A DNA stretch of 64,000 nucleotides, from contig NZ_SSXC01000003.1 of assembly GCF_021699055.1 (NCBI RefSeq), positions 1-64,000 on the forward strand, given 5' to 3'. Positions 33,286-41,819 of the stretch are shown in pieces. How positions within the stretch are numbered: position 1 is the first letter of the stretch; each line of letters opens with the position of its first letter. Source of the DNA: Blastococcus sp. MG754426 (GTDB lineage: Bacteria > Actinomycetota > Actinomycetes > Mycobacteriales > Geodermatophilaceae). The notes below the pieces were generated by a model. That model did not search any database and was not told where the DNA came from. It saw nothing but the letters and a program-made list of their open reading frames with translations. The position numbers and the translations under genes were made by a program.

Positions 33286-34563
33286 GTGTCGTCGCACGCC
33301 CACAGCCACGGTCCCGATCCGGACGCGCCCCCGCCCACGGAGGAGGCGCTCGGACGCCGGCGGCGCGCCGTCTGGCTGATGCTCCTGCTGCTGGTGCCCG
33401 TCGGCCTGGCCACGGTGATCGGCCTGGTCGCCCTCTGGCCGAGCGGGGAGCCGACGCGTGCGGAGCTGGCGGCGGAGCAGGCGCTGCCGCCGGGGACCAC
33501 CTATCCCGACGGGCGGATCGTCTCGGTCGAGACGTTCGACTGCGGCGTCGACCCCGACCCCACGGCCCCGCCGCAGACCTGCGCCACCGCGGTGGTGGAG
33601 GTGCTCGGGGGCGAGGGGGCCGGTGACTTCGAGCAGATCGACATGCCGCCGGAGGTGGTCGCCGCCGGTGTCTCGGAGGGCGACACGCTGGTGCTGACCC
33701 GCGACGCGAGCGCCGAGGGCGGCCCGACGTACGCGTTCTACGACTACGCGCGGGACGCCCCGATCATCGTCCTGGCCGTCGCCTTCGCGGTGGTCGTCGG
33801 GGTGGTGGCGCGGCTCCGGGGGCTGGCGTCGCTGCTGGGCCTGGCGTTCGCGTTCTTCGTGCTGCTCCAGTTCATGCTGCCCGGGCTGCTGAGCGAGGAC
33901 TCGCCGACCCTGGTCAGCCTGGTCGGCTCGGCGGCGATCATGTTCGTCGTCCTCTACCTCGCGCACGGCTTCACCGCCCGGACGACCACCGCGCTCGTGG
34001 GCACCCTGTTCGGGCTCACCATGGTCGCGGTCATGGGGTCGCTCGCGGTCTCGGCCGCCCGGCTCACCGGGCTCACCAGCGACGACGCGTTCACGCTGCA
34101 GCGCTTCGACCCGACGCTGGACTTCTCCGGGCTGGTGCTGGCCGGGGTCGTCGTGGCGGGGCTGGGCGTGCTCAACGACGTCACCATCACCCAGGCCTCG
34201 GCGATCTGGCAGCTGCACGAGGTCTCCCCGGAGATGACCTGGCGGGAGCTCTACACCCGCGGCATGGCGGTCGGCCGCGACCACATCGCCTCGACGGTCT
34301 ACACCATCGTCTTCGCCTACGCCGGGGCGGCGCTGCCCCTCCTCCTGCTCCTCGAGATCTACGCCACCCCGGTCTGGACCCTGGTCACCAGCGCGGCGCT
34401 GGCCGAGGAGGTCATCCGGACGCTGGTCGGGGCGATCGCCCTGGTGCTCGCCGTCCCGGTGACGACGGCGGCCGGCGCGTTCTTCGCCAAGGCCGCGGAC
34501 ACCCAGGCCGGCGCGGCGACCGAGCGCAGCCTGACCGCGCTGCGGGCGCGGTTCGCCCGATGA
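33286..34563 (+). CDS. YibE/F-family membrane protein
   Basis: 425 residues. One N-terminal helix (about 22-47) is followed by an extracytoplasmic domain of about 110 residues, then about seven helices containing the family motifs R-L-R-G-L-A-S-L-L-G, F-T-A-R-T-T-A-L-V-G-T and G-V-L-N-D-V-T-I-T-Q-A-S. YibE/F proteins are conserved and of unknown function, possibly transporters. The GTG start was chosen because it immediately precedes the His-rich cytoplasmic head. The stop overlaps the methyltransferase ATG by 4 bp. Confidence 0.92.
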   Translation: MSSHAHSHGPDPDAPPPTEEALGRRRRAVWLMLLLLVPVGLATVIGLVALWPSGEPTRAELAAEQALPPGTTYPDGRIVSVETFDCGVDPDPTAPPQTCATAVVEVLGGEGAGDFEQIDMPPEVVAAGVSEGDTLVLTRDASAEGGPTYAFYDYARDAPIIVLAVAFAVVVGVVARLRGLASLLGLAFAFFVLLQFMLPGLLSEDSPTLVSLVGSAAIMFVVLYLAHGFTARTTTALVGTLFGLTMVAVMGSLAVSAARLTGLTSDDAFTLQRFDPTLDFSGLVLAGVVVAGLGVLNDVTITQASAIWQLHEVSPEMTWRELYTRGMAVGRDHIASTVYTIVFAYAGAALPLLLLLEIYATPVWTLVTSAALAEEVIRTLVGAIALVLAVPVTTAAGAFFAKAADTQAGAATERSLTALRARFAR

Positions 34564-35195
34564 GCGAGGCTGTGGCCGTGACCGATCTGCTGCTGGCCGC
34601 CCGGGCCGCCCCCGGCTTCATGCCCGACGACGAGGGCCGTGCCCTGTACGAGGCCGCCCGCGCCGTCCCCGTCCCGGGACCGCTGCTGGAGGTGGGCAGC
34701 TGGATGGGGAAGTCCGCGCTGTACCTCGCCGCCGCCGCGCGCGAGACCGGCCGCCAGGTGGTGACCGTGGACCACCACCGCGGCTCCGAGGAGCACCAGC
34801 CGGGTTGGGAGTACCACGACCCGTCGCTGGTCGACCCCGCCGTCGGGCGGATCGACACGCTGCCGCGCTTCCGCCGGACCGTCGCCGAGGCCGGCGCGGA
34901 GGACGTCGTCGTCGCCGTCGTCACCCGGTCGGAGGTGCTGGCCCCGCTGTGGGCCACGCCGCTGGCCCTGCTGTTCCTCGACGGCAGCCACACCGAGGAG
35001 TCCGCGCGCCGCGACCAGGACGCCTGGGTGGCCAAGCTCGCCGTGGGCGGGACGCTCGCGATCCACGACGTCTTCCCCGACCCGGCCGACGGCGGCCAGG
35101 CGCCCTACGGGGTGTACCGGCGGGTGCTGGCGAGCGGGGAGTTCGAGGAGCTGCCGGGCACCGGGTCGCTCCGGCTGCTGCGCCGCACCGCCTGA
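34560..35195 (+). CDS. class I SAM-dependent methyltransferase (Methyltransf_24 type)
   Basis: 211 residues. The SAM site L-L-E-V-G-S-W-M-G-K-S is near 41-51, an acidic D-H at the end of strand 2 follows, and L-F-L-D-G-S-H-T-E-E fits the Methyltransf_24/CmcI-like family, which often acts on small hydroxyl or amino groups. Cytoplasmic. The ATG overlaps the YibE/F stop, so the two are probably co-translated, but no functional link is obvious. Substrate unknown. Confidence 0.88.
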   Translation: MSEAVAVTDLLLAARAAPGFMPDDEGRALYEAARAVPVPGPLLEVGSWMGKSALYLAAAARETGRQVVTVDHHRGSEEHQPGWEYHDPSLVDPAVGRIDTLPRFRRTVAEAGAEDVVVAVVTRSEVLAPLWATPLALLFLDGSHTEESARRDQDAWVAKLAVGGTLAIHDVFPDPADGGQAPYGVYRRVLASGEFEELPGTGSLRLLRRTA

Positions 35196-35243
35196 ACCCG
35201 TGCGGGCTGCCGTCCTGCCGGCAGCGGGGTGGAGGATGGCGCG

Positions 35244-35576
35244 GTGCTCCCACCCGAGGACCTCTCCCGCGCCCGCACGGAGGCGCTGGCGCAGATCGAG
35301 GCGCTGACCCGTGAGTTCGACGCGATCGTCGCGGCGTCGCAGGCGTCCAACGCCGACGACGAGCACGACCCCGAGGGCGCCACGATCGCGTTCGAGCGCC
35401 AGCAGGTGGCCGCGCTGCTGGAGCAGGCGCGCCGCCGGCTGGCCGACGTCGACGGCGCGGTCGTGGCGGTGGAGAACGGCACCTACGGCCGCTGCGAGAC
35501 CTGCGGTCGGCCGATCGCGCCGGAGCGGCTCGCCGCCCGCCCCACCGCCCGCACCTGCATCGACTGCGCCCGCTGA
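35244..35576 (+). CDS. TraR/DksA-type zinc-finger protein
   Basis: 110 residues from a GTG 8 bp after GGAGG; an in-frame GTG at 35229 lies too close to that RBS. The coiled-coil hairpin with acidic tip (D-D-E-H-D-P-E near 38-44) precedes the zinc finger C84-x2-C87-x17-C105-x2-C108. DksA-like proteins enter the RNA polymerase secondary channel, and actinobacterial members such as RbpA-independent DksA homologues modulate stress transcription. Here the Cys spacing is intact. Whether it binds RNA polymerase is not shown. Confidence 0.9.
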   Translation: MLPPEDLSRARTEALAQIEALTREFDAIVAASQASNADDEHDPEGATIAFERQQVAALLEQARRRLADVDGAVVAVENGTYGRCETCGRPIAPERLAARPTARTCIDCAR

Positions 35577-35589
35577 GGCGCCCCCGGCG

Positions 35590-35650
35590 CCGAGCGTGCC
35601 CCGAGGGGGTGGTCCGGCCGCGGAACCTCCGCGCCGGCGCACACGCTCGG
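35590..35650. terminator. possible bidirectional terminator stem
   Basis: CCGAGCGTG (35590-35598) is perfectly complementary to CACGCTCGG (35642-35650), enclosing a 43-base loop that itself contains a small CGCGGA-N3-TCCGCG hairpin. It lies between the convergent dksA-like and glycosyltransferase genes. Confidence 0.4.
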
Positions 35651-35652
35651 TG

Positions 35653-36600
35653 TCAGCTCACGTAGCGGCGGGCGGTGGAGTTCCGCTGGGCCTCCTCCAG
35701 CGCGGCGAAGCGGGCCTCCGCGTGCGGGGGCAGCACCCGCCGCTCGCGCAGCACCCACGGCAGGCCCCGGACGGCGCGCGCGATCCCCAGCGCGGTGACC
35801 CGGTCGCGCGGCACGGTGCGCAGCAGGTGCAGCGTGCGCCGCAGCGCCGGCCGGAGCGGGCGGCGGAGCCAGGTGGTCCAGAGGGTGTTCCGGATGCCGT
35901 CGGCCCGCCGCTTGTGCGGGTCGCGCGCCGTGCTGGCCTGGTGGTGGAGGGTGAGCTGCTGCAGGTAGCACAGCTCCCAGCCGCGGGCGGCGAGGTCGCC
36001 GGCCATCAGCTCCTCCTCGCCGCCCAGCCACAGCCGCTCGGAGAATCCGCCCACCTCGTCGAAGGCGTCCCGGCGGAGCACGCTGGCGCCGGCGAGGAAG
36101 CTGCCCAGCGCCGGGCCGGGCAGCCAGTCGGCGCCGACCACGGGGGAGTCGCGGAGCTCGGCGACGATCGGGTCCTCGGTGCCCCCGGGCTCCACCAGGA
36201 TCCGGGCCGTGACGACCGCCAGCCGCGGGTGCGCGTCGAGGACGTCGGCCGCGGCGCGCAGCGAGCCCGGCTCCCACCAGGTGTCGTCGTCGCAGAAGGC
36301 CACGTAGGGGGTGCCCAGCCGGGCCACGCCGAGGTTCCGCCCCACCGCGCCGAGGTTCTCGGGGCTGGCGACCAGCTCCACCTGGGGGAAGCGGGCGCGC
36401 ACGGCCTCCGCGGTCCCGTCGGTCGAGCCGTTGTCGACGACGACGACGTGCGGCTGCTCGGGCAGCGCCACCAGGCGGTCGAGGGCGAGCAGCAGCTCGT
36501 CGCGCCGCTGGTGGGTGATCACGACGACGGCGACGCGGGGGTCGGGCCCGACCGCGCGGTTGCCGGTGGACGCCGCTGACGAGGTGCCGGTGGTGCTCAC
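35653..36600 (-). CDS. family 2 glycosyltransferase (second copy)
   Basis: 315 residues from a GTG at 36600 that overlaps the stop of the previous GT2 gene. GT-A fold: V-V-V-I-T-H-Q-R-R near the start, V-V-V-D-N-G-S-T-D-G-T and the D-x-D-type metal motif in F-C-D-D-D-T-W-W, then G-G-E-E-E-L. It is clearly homologous to the neighbouring 36597-37478 protein, suggesting an old tandem duplication. It is the last gene of a five-gene glycan operon. No membrane helices are evident. Donor and acceptor unknown. Confidence 0.9.
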   Translation of the reverse strand: MSTTGTSSAASTGNRAVGPDPRVAVVVITHQRRDELLLALDRLVALPEQPHVVVVDNGSTDGTAEAVRARFPQVELVASPENLGAVGRNLGVARLGTPYVAFCDDDTWWEPGSLRAAADVLDAHPRLAVVTARILVEPGGTEDPIVAELRDSPVVGADWLPGPALGSFLAGASVLRRDAFDEVGGFSERLWLGGEEELMAGDLAARGWELCYLQQLTLHHQASTARDPHKRRADGIRNTLWTTWLRRPLRPALRRTLHLLRTVPRDRVTALGIARAVRGLPWVLRERRVLPPHAEARFAALEEAQRNSTARRYVS

Positions 36601-37478
36601 CGCGCCTCCCCGGCCAGCGTGCGCAGCCCGGCCCGCACCGACGCCGGCACCGGCTCCCGCCGGCGCAGCGCAGCCGGGGCGTCGGGCAGCGCCGCCAGCA
36701 GCCCCTCCACGCCCGGGCGCCCGGCCCGCACGGCCCGCCCCGCCGTCCGGGCGACGTCCCGCGCCGGGAGCCGCATCGCGGCGGTGAGCAGCCGGCTCCG
36801 CCAGATCCCGGCCTGCCGGCGCCCGGGTGCGTCGCGGCGGGGGGACGGGTGGTGGTGCACGGTCACGTCGTCGACGTAGGCCAGCCCCCAGCCGGCGGCG
36901 GCCAGGTCGAGGGCCAGCCGCTCCTCCTCGCCGGGGAACCGCACGACCTCGTCGAAGCCGCCGACGGCCTCGAACGCCTCGGTGCGCACCAGCGCGGCAC
37001 AGGCCACGAAACCCAGCAGCGAGGGCCCGGGCAGGTCGACGGCGGTGCCCAGCGGACTCGCGGCCATCTCCTCGCACACCGGGTCCAGCCGCTCCTCCGG
37101 GCCGACCAGGATGCGGGCGTTGAGCAGGGCCAGCCGCGGGTGGGCCCGCAGGACCTCCACGGCGCGGGCCAGGTCGCCCGGTGCCCACCAGGAGTCGTCG
37201 TCGGCGAAGGCGACGAACGGGGTGCGCGCGTGCGCGGCGCCCAGCGTGCGGCCGTGCGCGCCCTCGTTGCGGTCCAGCGGCAGCAGGGTCACCTCGGGGT
37301 GGGCCTGCCGGACGGCGTCCACCGTGCCGTCCGTGGAGGCGTTGTCGACCAGCACCACCGGCGCCTCGTGGCGGGGCAGGGTGGCGAGCAGGTCGTCGCG
37401 CCGGTTGCGGCTGGCGACGACCACGGTCACGTCGGCGGACGGAGGCCGGGTCCGGTCGCTGCTGGGGGGAGGGGTCAC
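36597..37478 (-). CDS. family 2 glycosyltransferase (first copy)
   Basis: 293 residues from a GTG overlapping the stop of the alpha/alpha-toroid gene. V-T-V-V-V-A-S-R-N-R-R, V-L-V-D-N-A-S-T-D-G-T and F-A-D-D-D-S-W-W form the nucleotide-sugar and metal site, and P-G-E-E-E-R-L-A-L matches the catalytic-base region of rhamnosyl-type GT2 enzymes. It pairs with the downstream paralogue, so two similar sugars or linkages may be added one after the other. Substrates are not deducible. Confidence 0.9.
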   Translation of the reverse strand: MTPPPSSDRTRPPSADVTVVVASRNRRDDLLATLPRHEAPVVLVDNASTDGTVDAVRQAHPEVTLLPLDRNEGAHGRTLGAAHARTPFVAFADDDSWWAPGDLARAVEVLRAHPRLALLNARILVGPEERLDPVCEEMAASPLGTAVDLPGPSLLGFVACAALVRTEAFEAVGGFDEVVRFPGEEERLALDLAAAGWGLAYVDDVTVHHHPSPRRDAPGRRQAGIWRSRLLTAAMRLPARDVARTAGRAVRAGRPGVEGLLAALPDAPAALRRREPVPASVRAGLRTLAGEAR

Positions 37479-38563
37479 GGGTGCACCGTGCCCGCACCCC
37501 CGGTCAGCCAATCAACGGGGGCCGTGGCATCGGCCATGCCCGCGGCCGGCAGGGCCCAGGGGTCGGCGAACAGCCCGCTGGCGGGGGAGGCGCCGCACAG
37601 CGCGTCGGCGGCCAGCAGCACGGCCGCCGCCGTCCAGGTGGTGCGCTCGACCGGCCACCGCGCGTCGTCGGGGTAGACGAACCCGGTCCAGTAGGACCCG
37701 TCCGCGTCCCGCAGGTGCTGCATGGCCGCCACCTGCTCCAGGGCGGCGTCCCGCTGCCCCGCGACCACGAGGGCGAGCGCGAGCTCGCAGGTCTCCGCCC
37801 CGGTGACCCACGGGCGGTCCGCGACGCAGCGGATGCCCAGCCCGGGCACGACGAACGTGTCCCAGCCGGCGGCGAGCCGGTCGCGGGCGGCCTCGCCGGT
37901 GACCGCGCCGCCGAGCACGGGGTAGTACCAGTCCATCGAGTAGCGGGACCGGTCGGCGAAGGCGCCGGGCCCCCCGCGCAGCGCCGTCCCGAGGTCGGCG
38001 ACGGCGAGCTCCCAGTCCGGCTGGGCCTCTCCGGCCAGCTCGGCCAGCGCCAGGCCGCAGCGCAGCGCCTGGAACAGGCTGGCGTTGCCGGTCAGCAGCG
38101 CGAGGTCGTCGGGGGTGCCGTCGGGCCGCAGCGCCCAGGAGACAGCCCCGCCGGGCAGCTGCATGCGGGTCACCAGGTCCAGCCCGGCCCGGACCACGGG
38201 CCACAGGCCGGCGACCAGCTCCTCGTCGCCGGTGGTCAGCCAGGAGTGCCAGAGGCCGACGGCGAGGTAGCCGGCGTGGTTGCTCTCCGCGGCGGGCGCG
38301 GCCTCGGTGCCGTCGCGGTACTCGGCCGCCCAGCTGCCGTCGGCCCGCTGCCGGCCGGCGAGCCAGCGGTAGGCGGCGGCGGCGCGGGCGTGCTCGCCGC
38401 CGAGGTCCAGCGCCATCGCAGCCTCGACGGAGTCCCACGGGTCGAGCTGCCCCCCGGCGAACCACGGGAGCGAGCCGTCGCGGTGCTGCTCCCCGGCGAT
38501 CCAGGCCACGGTCTGCCGCACCTGGTCGGCGTCGAGCACGCCGGGCAGCTCCGGCAGCGCCAC
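37475..38563 (-). CDS. alpha/alpha-toroid protein (prenyltransferase/squalene-oxidase repeat type)
   Basis: 362 residues from a GTG. Repeated helical units with W-x-x-G-x-Q-x-x-D-G-S-x-x-W-type motifs (for example G-E-Q-H-R-D-G-S-L-P-W and Q-R-A-D-G-S-W-A) mark the alpha/alpha-toroid superfamily of terpene cyclases and prenyltransferase beta subunits. The canonical D-x-D-D cyclase motif is not visible, so enzymatic cyclisation is doubtful. In this glycan operon it could be a glycoside-hydrolase-like or scaffold protein. It follows the methyltransferase gene by 10 bp and overlaps the GT2 gene (GTGA). Confidence 0.85.
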   Translation of the reverse strand: MALPELPGVLDADQVRQTVAWIAGEQHRDGSLPWFAGGQLDPWDSVEAAMALDLGGEHARAAAAYRWLAGRQRADGSWAAEYRDGTEAAPAAESNHAGYLAVGLWHSWLTTGDEELVAGLWPVVRAGLDLVTRMQLPGGAVSWALRPDGTPDDLALLTGNASLFQALRCGLALAELAGEAQPDWELAVADLGTALRGGPGAFADRSRYSMDWYYPVLGGAVTGEAARDRLAAGWDTFVVPGLGIRCVADRPWVTGAETCELALALVVAGQRDAALEQVAAMQHLRDADGSYWTGFVYPDDARWPVERTTWTAAAVLLAADALCGASPASGLFADPWALPAAGMADATAPVDWLTGGAGTVHP

Positions 38564-38573
38564 CGCGCCCCGC

Positions 38574-39338
38574 TCAGCGCGCCGCAGCGGACCGCTCCCG
38601 CTCCAGCCCGGCCGCGGCGGCGACGACCTCGGCGGGCTTGTCGGCGTACACCACGAAGCTCTTGCCGATGAGCGGGTCGAGCACGCGCTCCACGGTCCGG
38701 GTCAGCCAGGGGCGCTTCGTCAGGTCCCAGACCAGCAGCCGGTGGTAGGCGCGCACCACGGCGGAGTCCTTCTCCACCCCGACGGCGCACTTGAGCCACC
38801 AGTACGGGGCGTGCAGCGCGTGCGCGTGGTGGCCGGCCCCGGGCACCAGGCCGGCGGTGGCCAGCCGGGCCCGCAGCACGTCCGCACGGTAGATGCGGAT
38901 GTGCCCGCCCTCGTTGGCGTGGTAGGCGTCCGACAGCGCCCAGCAGACCCGCTCGGGGCCGTAGCGGGGGACGGTCACCGCCACCCGTCCGCCGGGCTTG
39001 AGCACGCGGGCGATCTCGGCCATCGCGGTCGCGTCGTCGGGGATGTGCTCGAGCACCTCGGAGGCCATCACCCGGTCGACGCTCGCGTCGGGGAAGGGCA
39101 GGTGCAGCAGGTCCCCGCGGACCACCTCGGAGCGCGCCCCCTCCGGGGCCTCGCCGGCCTCGGCGATCGCGCCCAGCCAGCGCTTCGTCGTCGTCACCTC
39201 GTGCCGGCCCCAGTCGACGGCGACGACGTGCGCGCCCCGCCGGTAGGCCTCGAACGCGTGCCGCCCCTCGCCGCAGCCCAGGTCGAGCACGGTCATCCCC
39301 GGCCGCAGGTCGAGCCGGTCGTAGTCGACGGTCAGCAC
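38574..39338 (-). CDS. class I SAM-dependent methyltransferase (Methyltransf_11 type)
   Basis: 254 residues from a GTG at 39338 that overlaps the GT4 gene by 7 bp. The SAM motif V-L-D-L-G-C-G-E-G-R-H is near 16-26, followed by A-V-D-W-G, then L-L-H-L-P-F-P-D-A-S-V-D and E-V-L-E-H-I-P-D. The C-terminal third (about 175-254) adds basic helices with H-A-L-H-A-P-Y-W-W-L, reminiscent of methyltransferases acting on lipid-linked or glycolipid substrates. Cytoplasmic or membrane-associated. Confidence 0.92.
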   Translation of the reverse strand: MLTVDYDRLDLRPGMTVLDLGCGEGRHAFEAYRRGAHVVAVDWGRHEVTTTKRWLGAIAEAGEAPEGARSEVVRGDLLHLPFPDASVDRVMASEVLEHIPDDATAMAEIARVLKPGGRVAVTVPRYGPERVCWALSDAYHANEGGHIRIYRADVLRARLATAGLVPGAGHHAHALHAPYWWLKCAVGVEKDSAVVRAYHRLLVWDLTKRPWLTRTVERVLDPLIGKSFVVYADKPAEVVAAAAGLERERSAAAR

Positions 39339-40585
39339 GGGCGTCCCTTCCGGTCCAGCGTCTCGGCGTACCAGCCGGCGGTGCGCTCGGCCGTGGCCCG
39401 CCAGGTGTAGGTGTCCAGGACCCGGCGCCGGCCCGCGCGCCCCAGCTGCTCGGCCAGCGAGGGGGAGTCCAGGACCAGCTGCAGGGCCGCGGTCAGCTCC
39501 CCGACGTCGCCGGCCCGCACCCGGATCCCCGCCTTGCTGCCGACGACCTCGGGCAGCGCGCCGGCGTCGGTGGTGACCAGCGGGGTGGCGCACGCCATCG
39601 CCTCCACGGCGGGCAGCGAGAAGCCCTCGTAGAGGGAGGGGATCGCGACCAGCGACGCCGCCCGGAAGAGGCGGATCAGCTCCTCCTCGGGCACCGGGCC
39701 GGTGAACCGGACGGCGTCGCGCAGGCCGAGCCGGTCCAGCGCCGCCTCGGCGGGGCCGCCGGGCCGGGTGCTGCCGACGACGGTGAGCCGCACGGGCCGC
39801 TCGGTGCGCAGCTTGGCCAGCGCCTCCAGCAGGTGCACCAGCCCCTTGAGCGGGACGTCGGCGCTGGTGACCGCGAGGATCGAGTCTGCTTCGCGCGGCC
39901 GGTCGGCCGGTGGCGGGGAGAAGCGGTCGGGGTCGATGCCCACCGGGATGACGCTCATCCGGTCCGGCGCCAGCCCCATGTGCGCGGCGATGTCGCGCCG
40001 GGAGTTCTCCGACACGGTGGTGACGGCGTCCAGCTGCTGCACCACCCGCGCCTGCATCCGGGTGAAGGCGTACCACCGGCGCAGGGTCAGCTTCCGGCGC
40101 AGCGTGGGGGCTGCCGCCAGCTCCAGGTCGCGGTCGATGGCGATCGGGTGGTGCACGGTCGCGACGGTGGGCACGCCGGCCCGCACCAGCCGGAGCAGGC
40201 CGTAGCCCAGTGACTGGTTGTCGTGCACGACGTCGAACTCCCCCCTCCGGGGGAGCAGGTGGCGCGCGGCGCGCAGGGTGAAGGTGAGCGGTTCCGGGAA
40301 ACCGGCGGTGCACATCGTGGCCCACTCGGCGACGTCGACCCAGTCGCGGATCTCCGAGGGGCGTGGGGTGCGGAAGGGATCGGGCTCGCGGTAGAGGTCC
40401 AGGCTCGGCACGCGGGTGAGCGGGACGCCCGCGTCCAGCTCGGGGTAGGGCTGGCCGCTGAGCACCTCGACGCGGTGCCCGAGCTCGCGCAGCTCCCGGG
40501 AGAGCGCCCGCACGTAGATGCCCTGGCCGCCGCTGTGCGGCTTGCTCCGGTAGGACAGCAGTGCAATCCGCAACGACCGTCCCAT
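39332..40585 (-). CDS. family 4 glycosyltransferase
   Basis: 417 residues, first gene of the operon, ATG at 40585. GT-B fold: N-terminal S-K-P-H-S-G-G-Q-G-I-Y-V-R glycine-rich loop, C-terminal P-S-L-Y-E-G-F-S-L-P-A-V-E-A-M-A with the E-x7-E retaining motif, and a linking S-E-N-S-R-R-D-I. Similar enzymes add mannose or glucose from GDP/UDP donors to lipid carriers (PimA/MshA-like family). Divergent from the Dabb gene; the 94 bp between should contain the operon promoter. Confidence 0.93.
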   Translation of the reverse strand: MGRSLRIALLSYRSKPHSGGQGIYVRALSRELRELGHRVEVLSGQPYPELDAGVPLTRVPSLDLYREPDPFRTPRPSEIRDWVDVAEWATMCTAGFPEPLTFTLRAARHLLPRRGEFDVVHDNQSLGYGLLRLVRAGVPTVATVHHPIAIDRDLELAAAPTLRRKLTLRRWYAFTRMQARVVQQLDAVTTVSENSRRDIAAHMGLAPDRMSVIPVGIDPDRFSPPPADRPREADSILAVTSADVPLKGLVHLLEALAKLRTERPVRLTVVGSTRPGGPAEAALDRLGLRDAVRFTGPVPEEELIRLFRAASLVAIPSLYEGFSLPAVEAMACATPLVTTDAGALPEVVGSKAGIRVRAGDVGELTAALQLVLDSPSLAEQLGRAGRRRVLDTYTWRATAERTAGWYAETLDRKGRPC

Positions 40586-40679
40586 GGGTCGGACTCTAAC
40601 GACCGCGCAGCGCCCTCCGGCTACCAGCCGGTAGGGGCACCACCCGGCCGGTCCACGGCACGGCTGGCAGAGTTTCCCC

Positions 40680-40973
40680 ATGATCCGTCACGTCGTGCTC
40701 TTCACCTGGTCCCCGGACGCCGACGCCGAGCGGCGGGCGCAGACCGTCGAGGCGCTGCGCGGGCTGCGGCGCTCGGTCGGCGGGATGACCTCGCTGGTCG
40801 TCGCCGACGACGCCGACCTGGTCGACGGCAACGCCGACACCGTGCTGATCGCGGAGTTCCCCGACGCCGAGTCCTTTCTCCGCTACGCGCAGGACCCCGT
40901 GCACCTCGCGGTGATCGCCGAGCACGTGCGGCCCATCCTGGCCGCGCGGAGCGCGATCCAGCACCGCATGTGA
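40680..40973 (+). CDS. Dabb-domain stress-responsive protein
   Basis: 97 residues, a single A/B-barrel ferredoxin-like domain: M-I-R-H-V-V-L-F-T-W at the start, S-L-V-V-A-D-D in the middle and Y-A-Q-D-P-V-H-L-A-V at the end are typical of Dabb proteins. These small dimeric proteins occur in stress and polyketide loci, some with cyclase or isomerase activity. No neighbouring pathway points to a substrate here. Start ATG matches the family N-terminus. Confidence 0.92.
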   Translation: MIRHVVLFTWSPDADAERRAQTVEALRGLRRSVGGMTSLVVADDADLVDGNADTVLIAEFPDAESFLRYAQDPVHLAVIAEHVRPILAARSAIQHRM

Positions 40974-40994
40974 CCGGCTGCACGGGCTAGCGTC

Positions 40995-41741
40995 GTGGGC
41001 GTGAGCTCCGCGCGCCGTCTCCTCGTGGCCGGGCCGGCCGCCGCCCTCCTGCTCACCGGCTGCGGGGGCGGGGACGCCTCCGACCGCACCGCCGCGGCCG
41101 CCTCCTCGGCCGCGGCGGCGTCCTCCGCGCAGGCCGCGGACGTGCCCGACCTCGCCTCGGGGCTGCTGCCCGCGGACGCCTTCGGGCCGGACGCGACCGT
41201 GCTGGCGCTCCCGCCGGAGCAGCTGCGCGCCGGGACCGGCATCGTCGCGGGTGGGCCGGACGTGGAGATCACCCCGGAGAGCTGCCGGGCGGCCGTCGAC
41301 GGCACCCAGCCCGCCCTGGACGCGTTCGAGGACGTCGCCGCGCAGAGCGCCACGGCCGGCTCGACGACGACGGTGCAGGTGCTGGTGCGCGGCGGCCCGG
41401 TCCGGGACGCCGCGGCCCAGCTCGCCGAGGCCGCCGAGCGGTGCCCCGAGGCGCGCCTGGTCGCCCCGCAGATCGGGGAGGCGACGATCACCTTCGAGCA
41501 GCTCCCGGTCGCCGACCTGGGGGACGGATCGGCCCTGCTGCGGTACACCACCACGATCGCCGCGCCCGGCGGGTCGCGGGTGACGGTGCCGACGCTGGTC
41601 GCGGCGGTGGAGGACGGCGACCGGCTGCTGCTCCTGCTGACCCTCGACACGGGCCTCGGGGGCGCCGCACCGGCCGACCCCGCGGCCTTCGCGGAGCTGG
41701 TCGAGCAGGCCTACCAGGTCCAGGCCGACGCGCTGGGCTGA
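40995..41741 (+). CDS. putative lipoprotein
   Basis: 248 residues, with a lipobox L-L-T-G-C giving lipidated Cys23. A Ser/Ala-rich linker (about 28-52) follows, then a soluble extracytoplasmic domain of about 190 residues containing two further cysteines (S-C-R-A-A, R-C-P-E-A), likely a disulfide. The domain resembles actinobacterial sensor-type lipoproteins such as PknH-extracellular or DUF5642-like, but I cannot assign a family. GTG start at 40995 or at 41001; no clear RBS. Confidence 0.8.
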   Translation: MGVSSARRLLVAGPAAALLLTGCGGGDASDRTAAAASSAAAASSAQAADVPDLASGLLPADAFGPDATVLALPPEQLRAGTGIVAGGPDVEITPESCRAAVDGTQPALDAFEDVAAQSATAGSTTTVQVLVRGGPVRDAAAQLAEAAERCPEARLVAPQIGEATITFEQLPVADLGDGSALLRYTTTIAAPGGSRVTVPTLVAAVEDGDRLLLLLTLDTGLGGAAPADPAAFAELVEQAYQVQADALG

Positions 41742-41819
41742 GGCGTCCACAGCCGTGGACGTGTCCACGGATCCTCCGGCGGGCCCCCGCGGCCGGCCGG
41801 GCGCGAGCAGGGTCGCCGC

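Noticed and set aside
35653-37478. The two adjacent, similar GT2 genes as a possible recent duplication or mobile insertion
   Set aside because: They are diverged along their length, coupled by overlaps into the operon, and show no flanking repeats. An old tandem duplication explains them.
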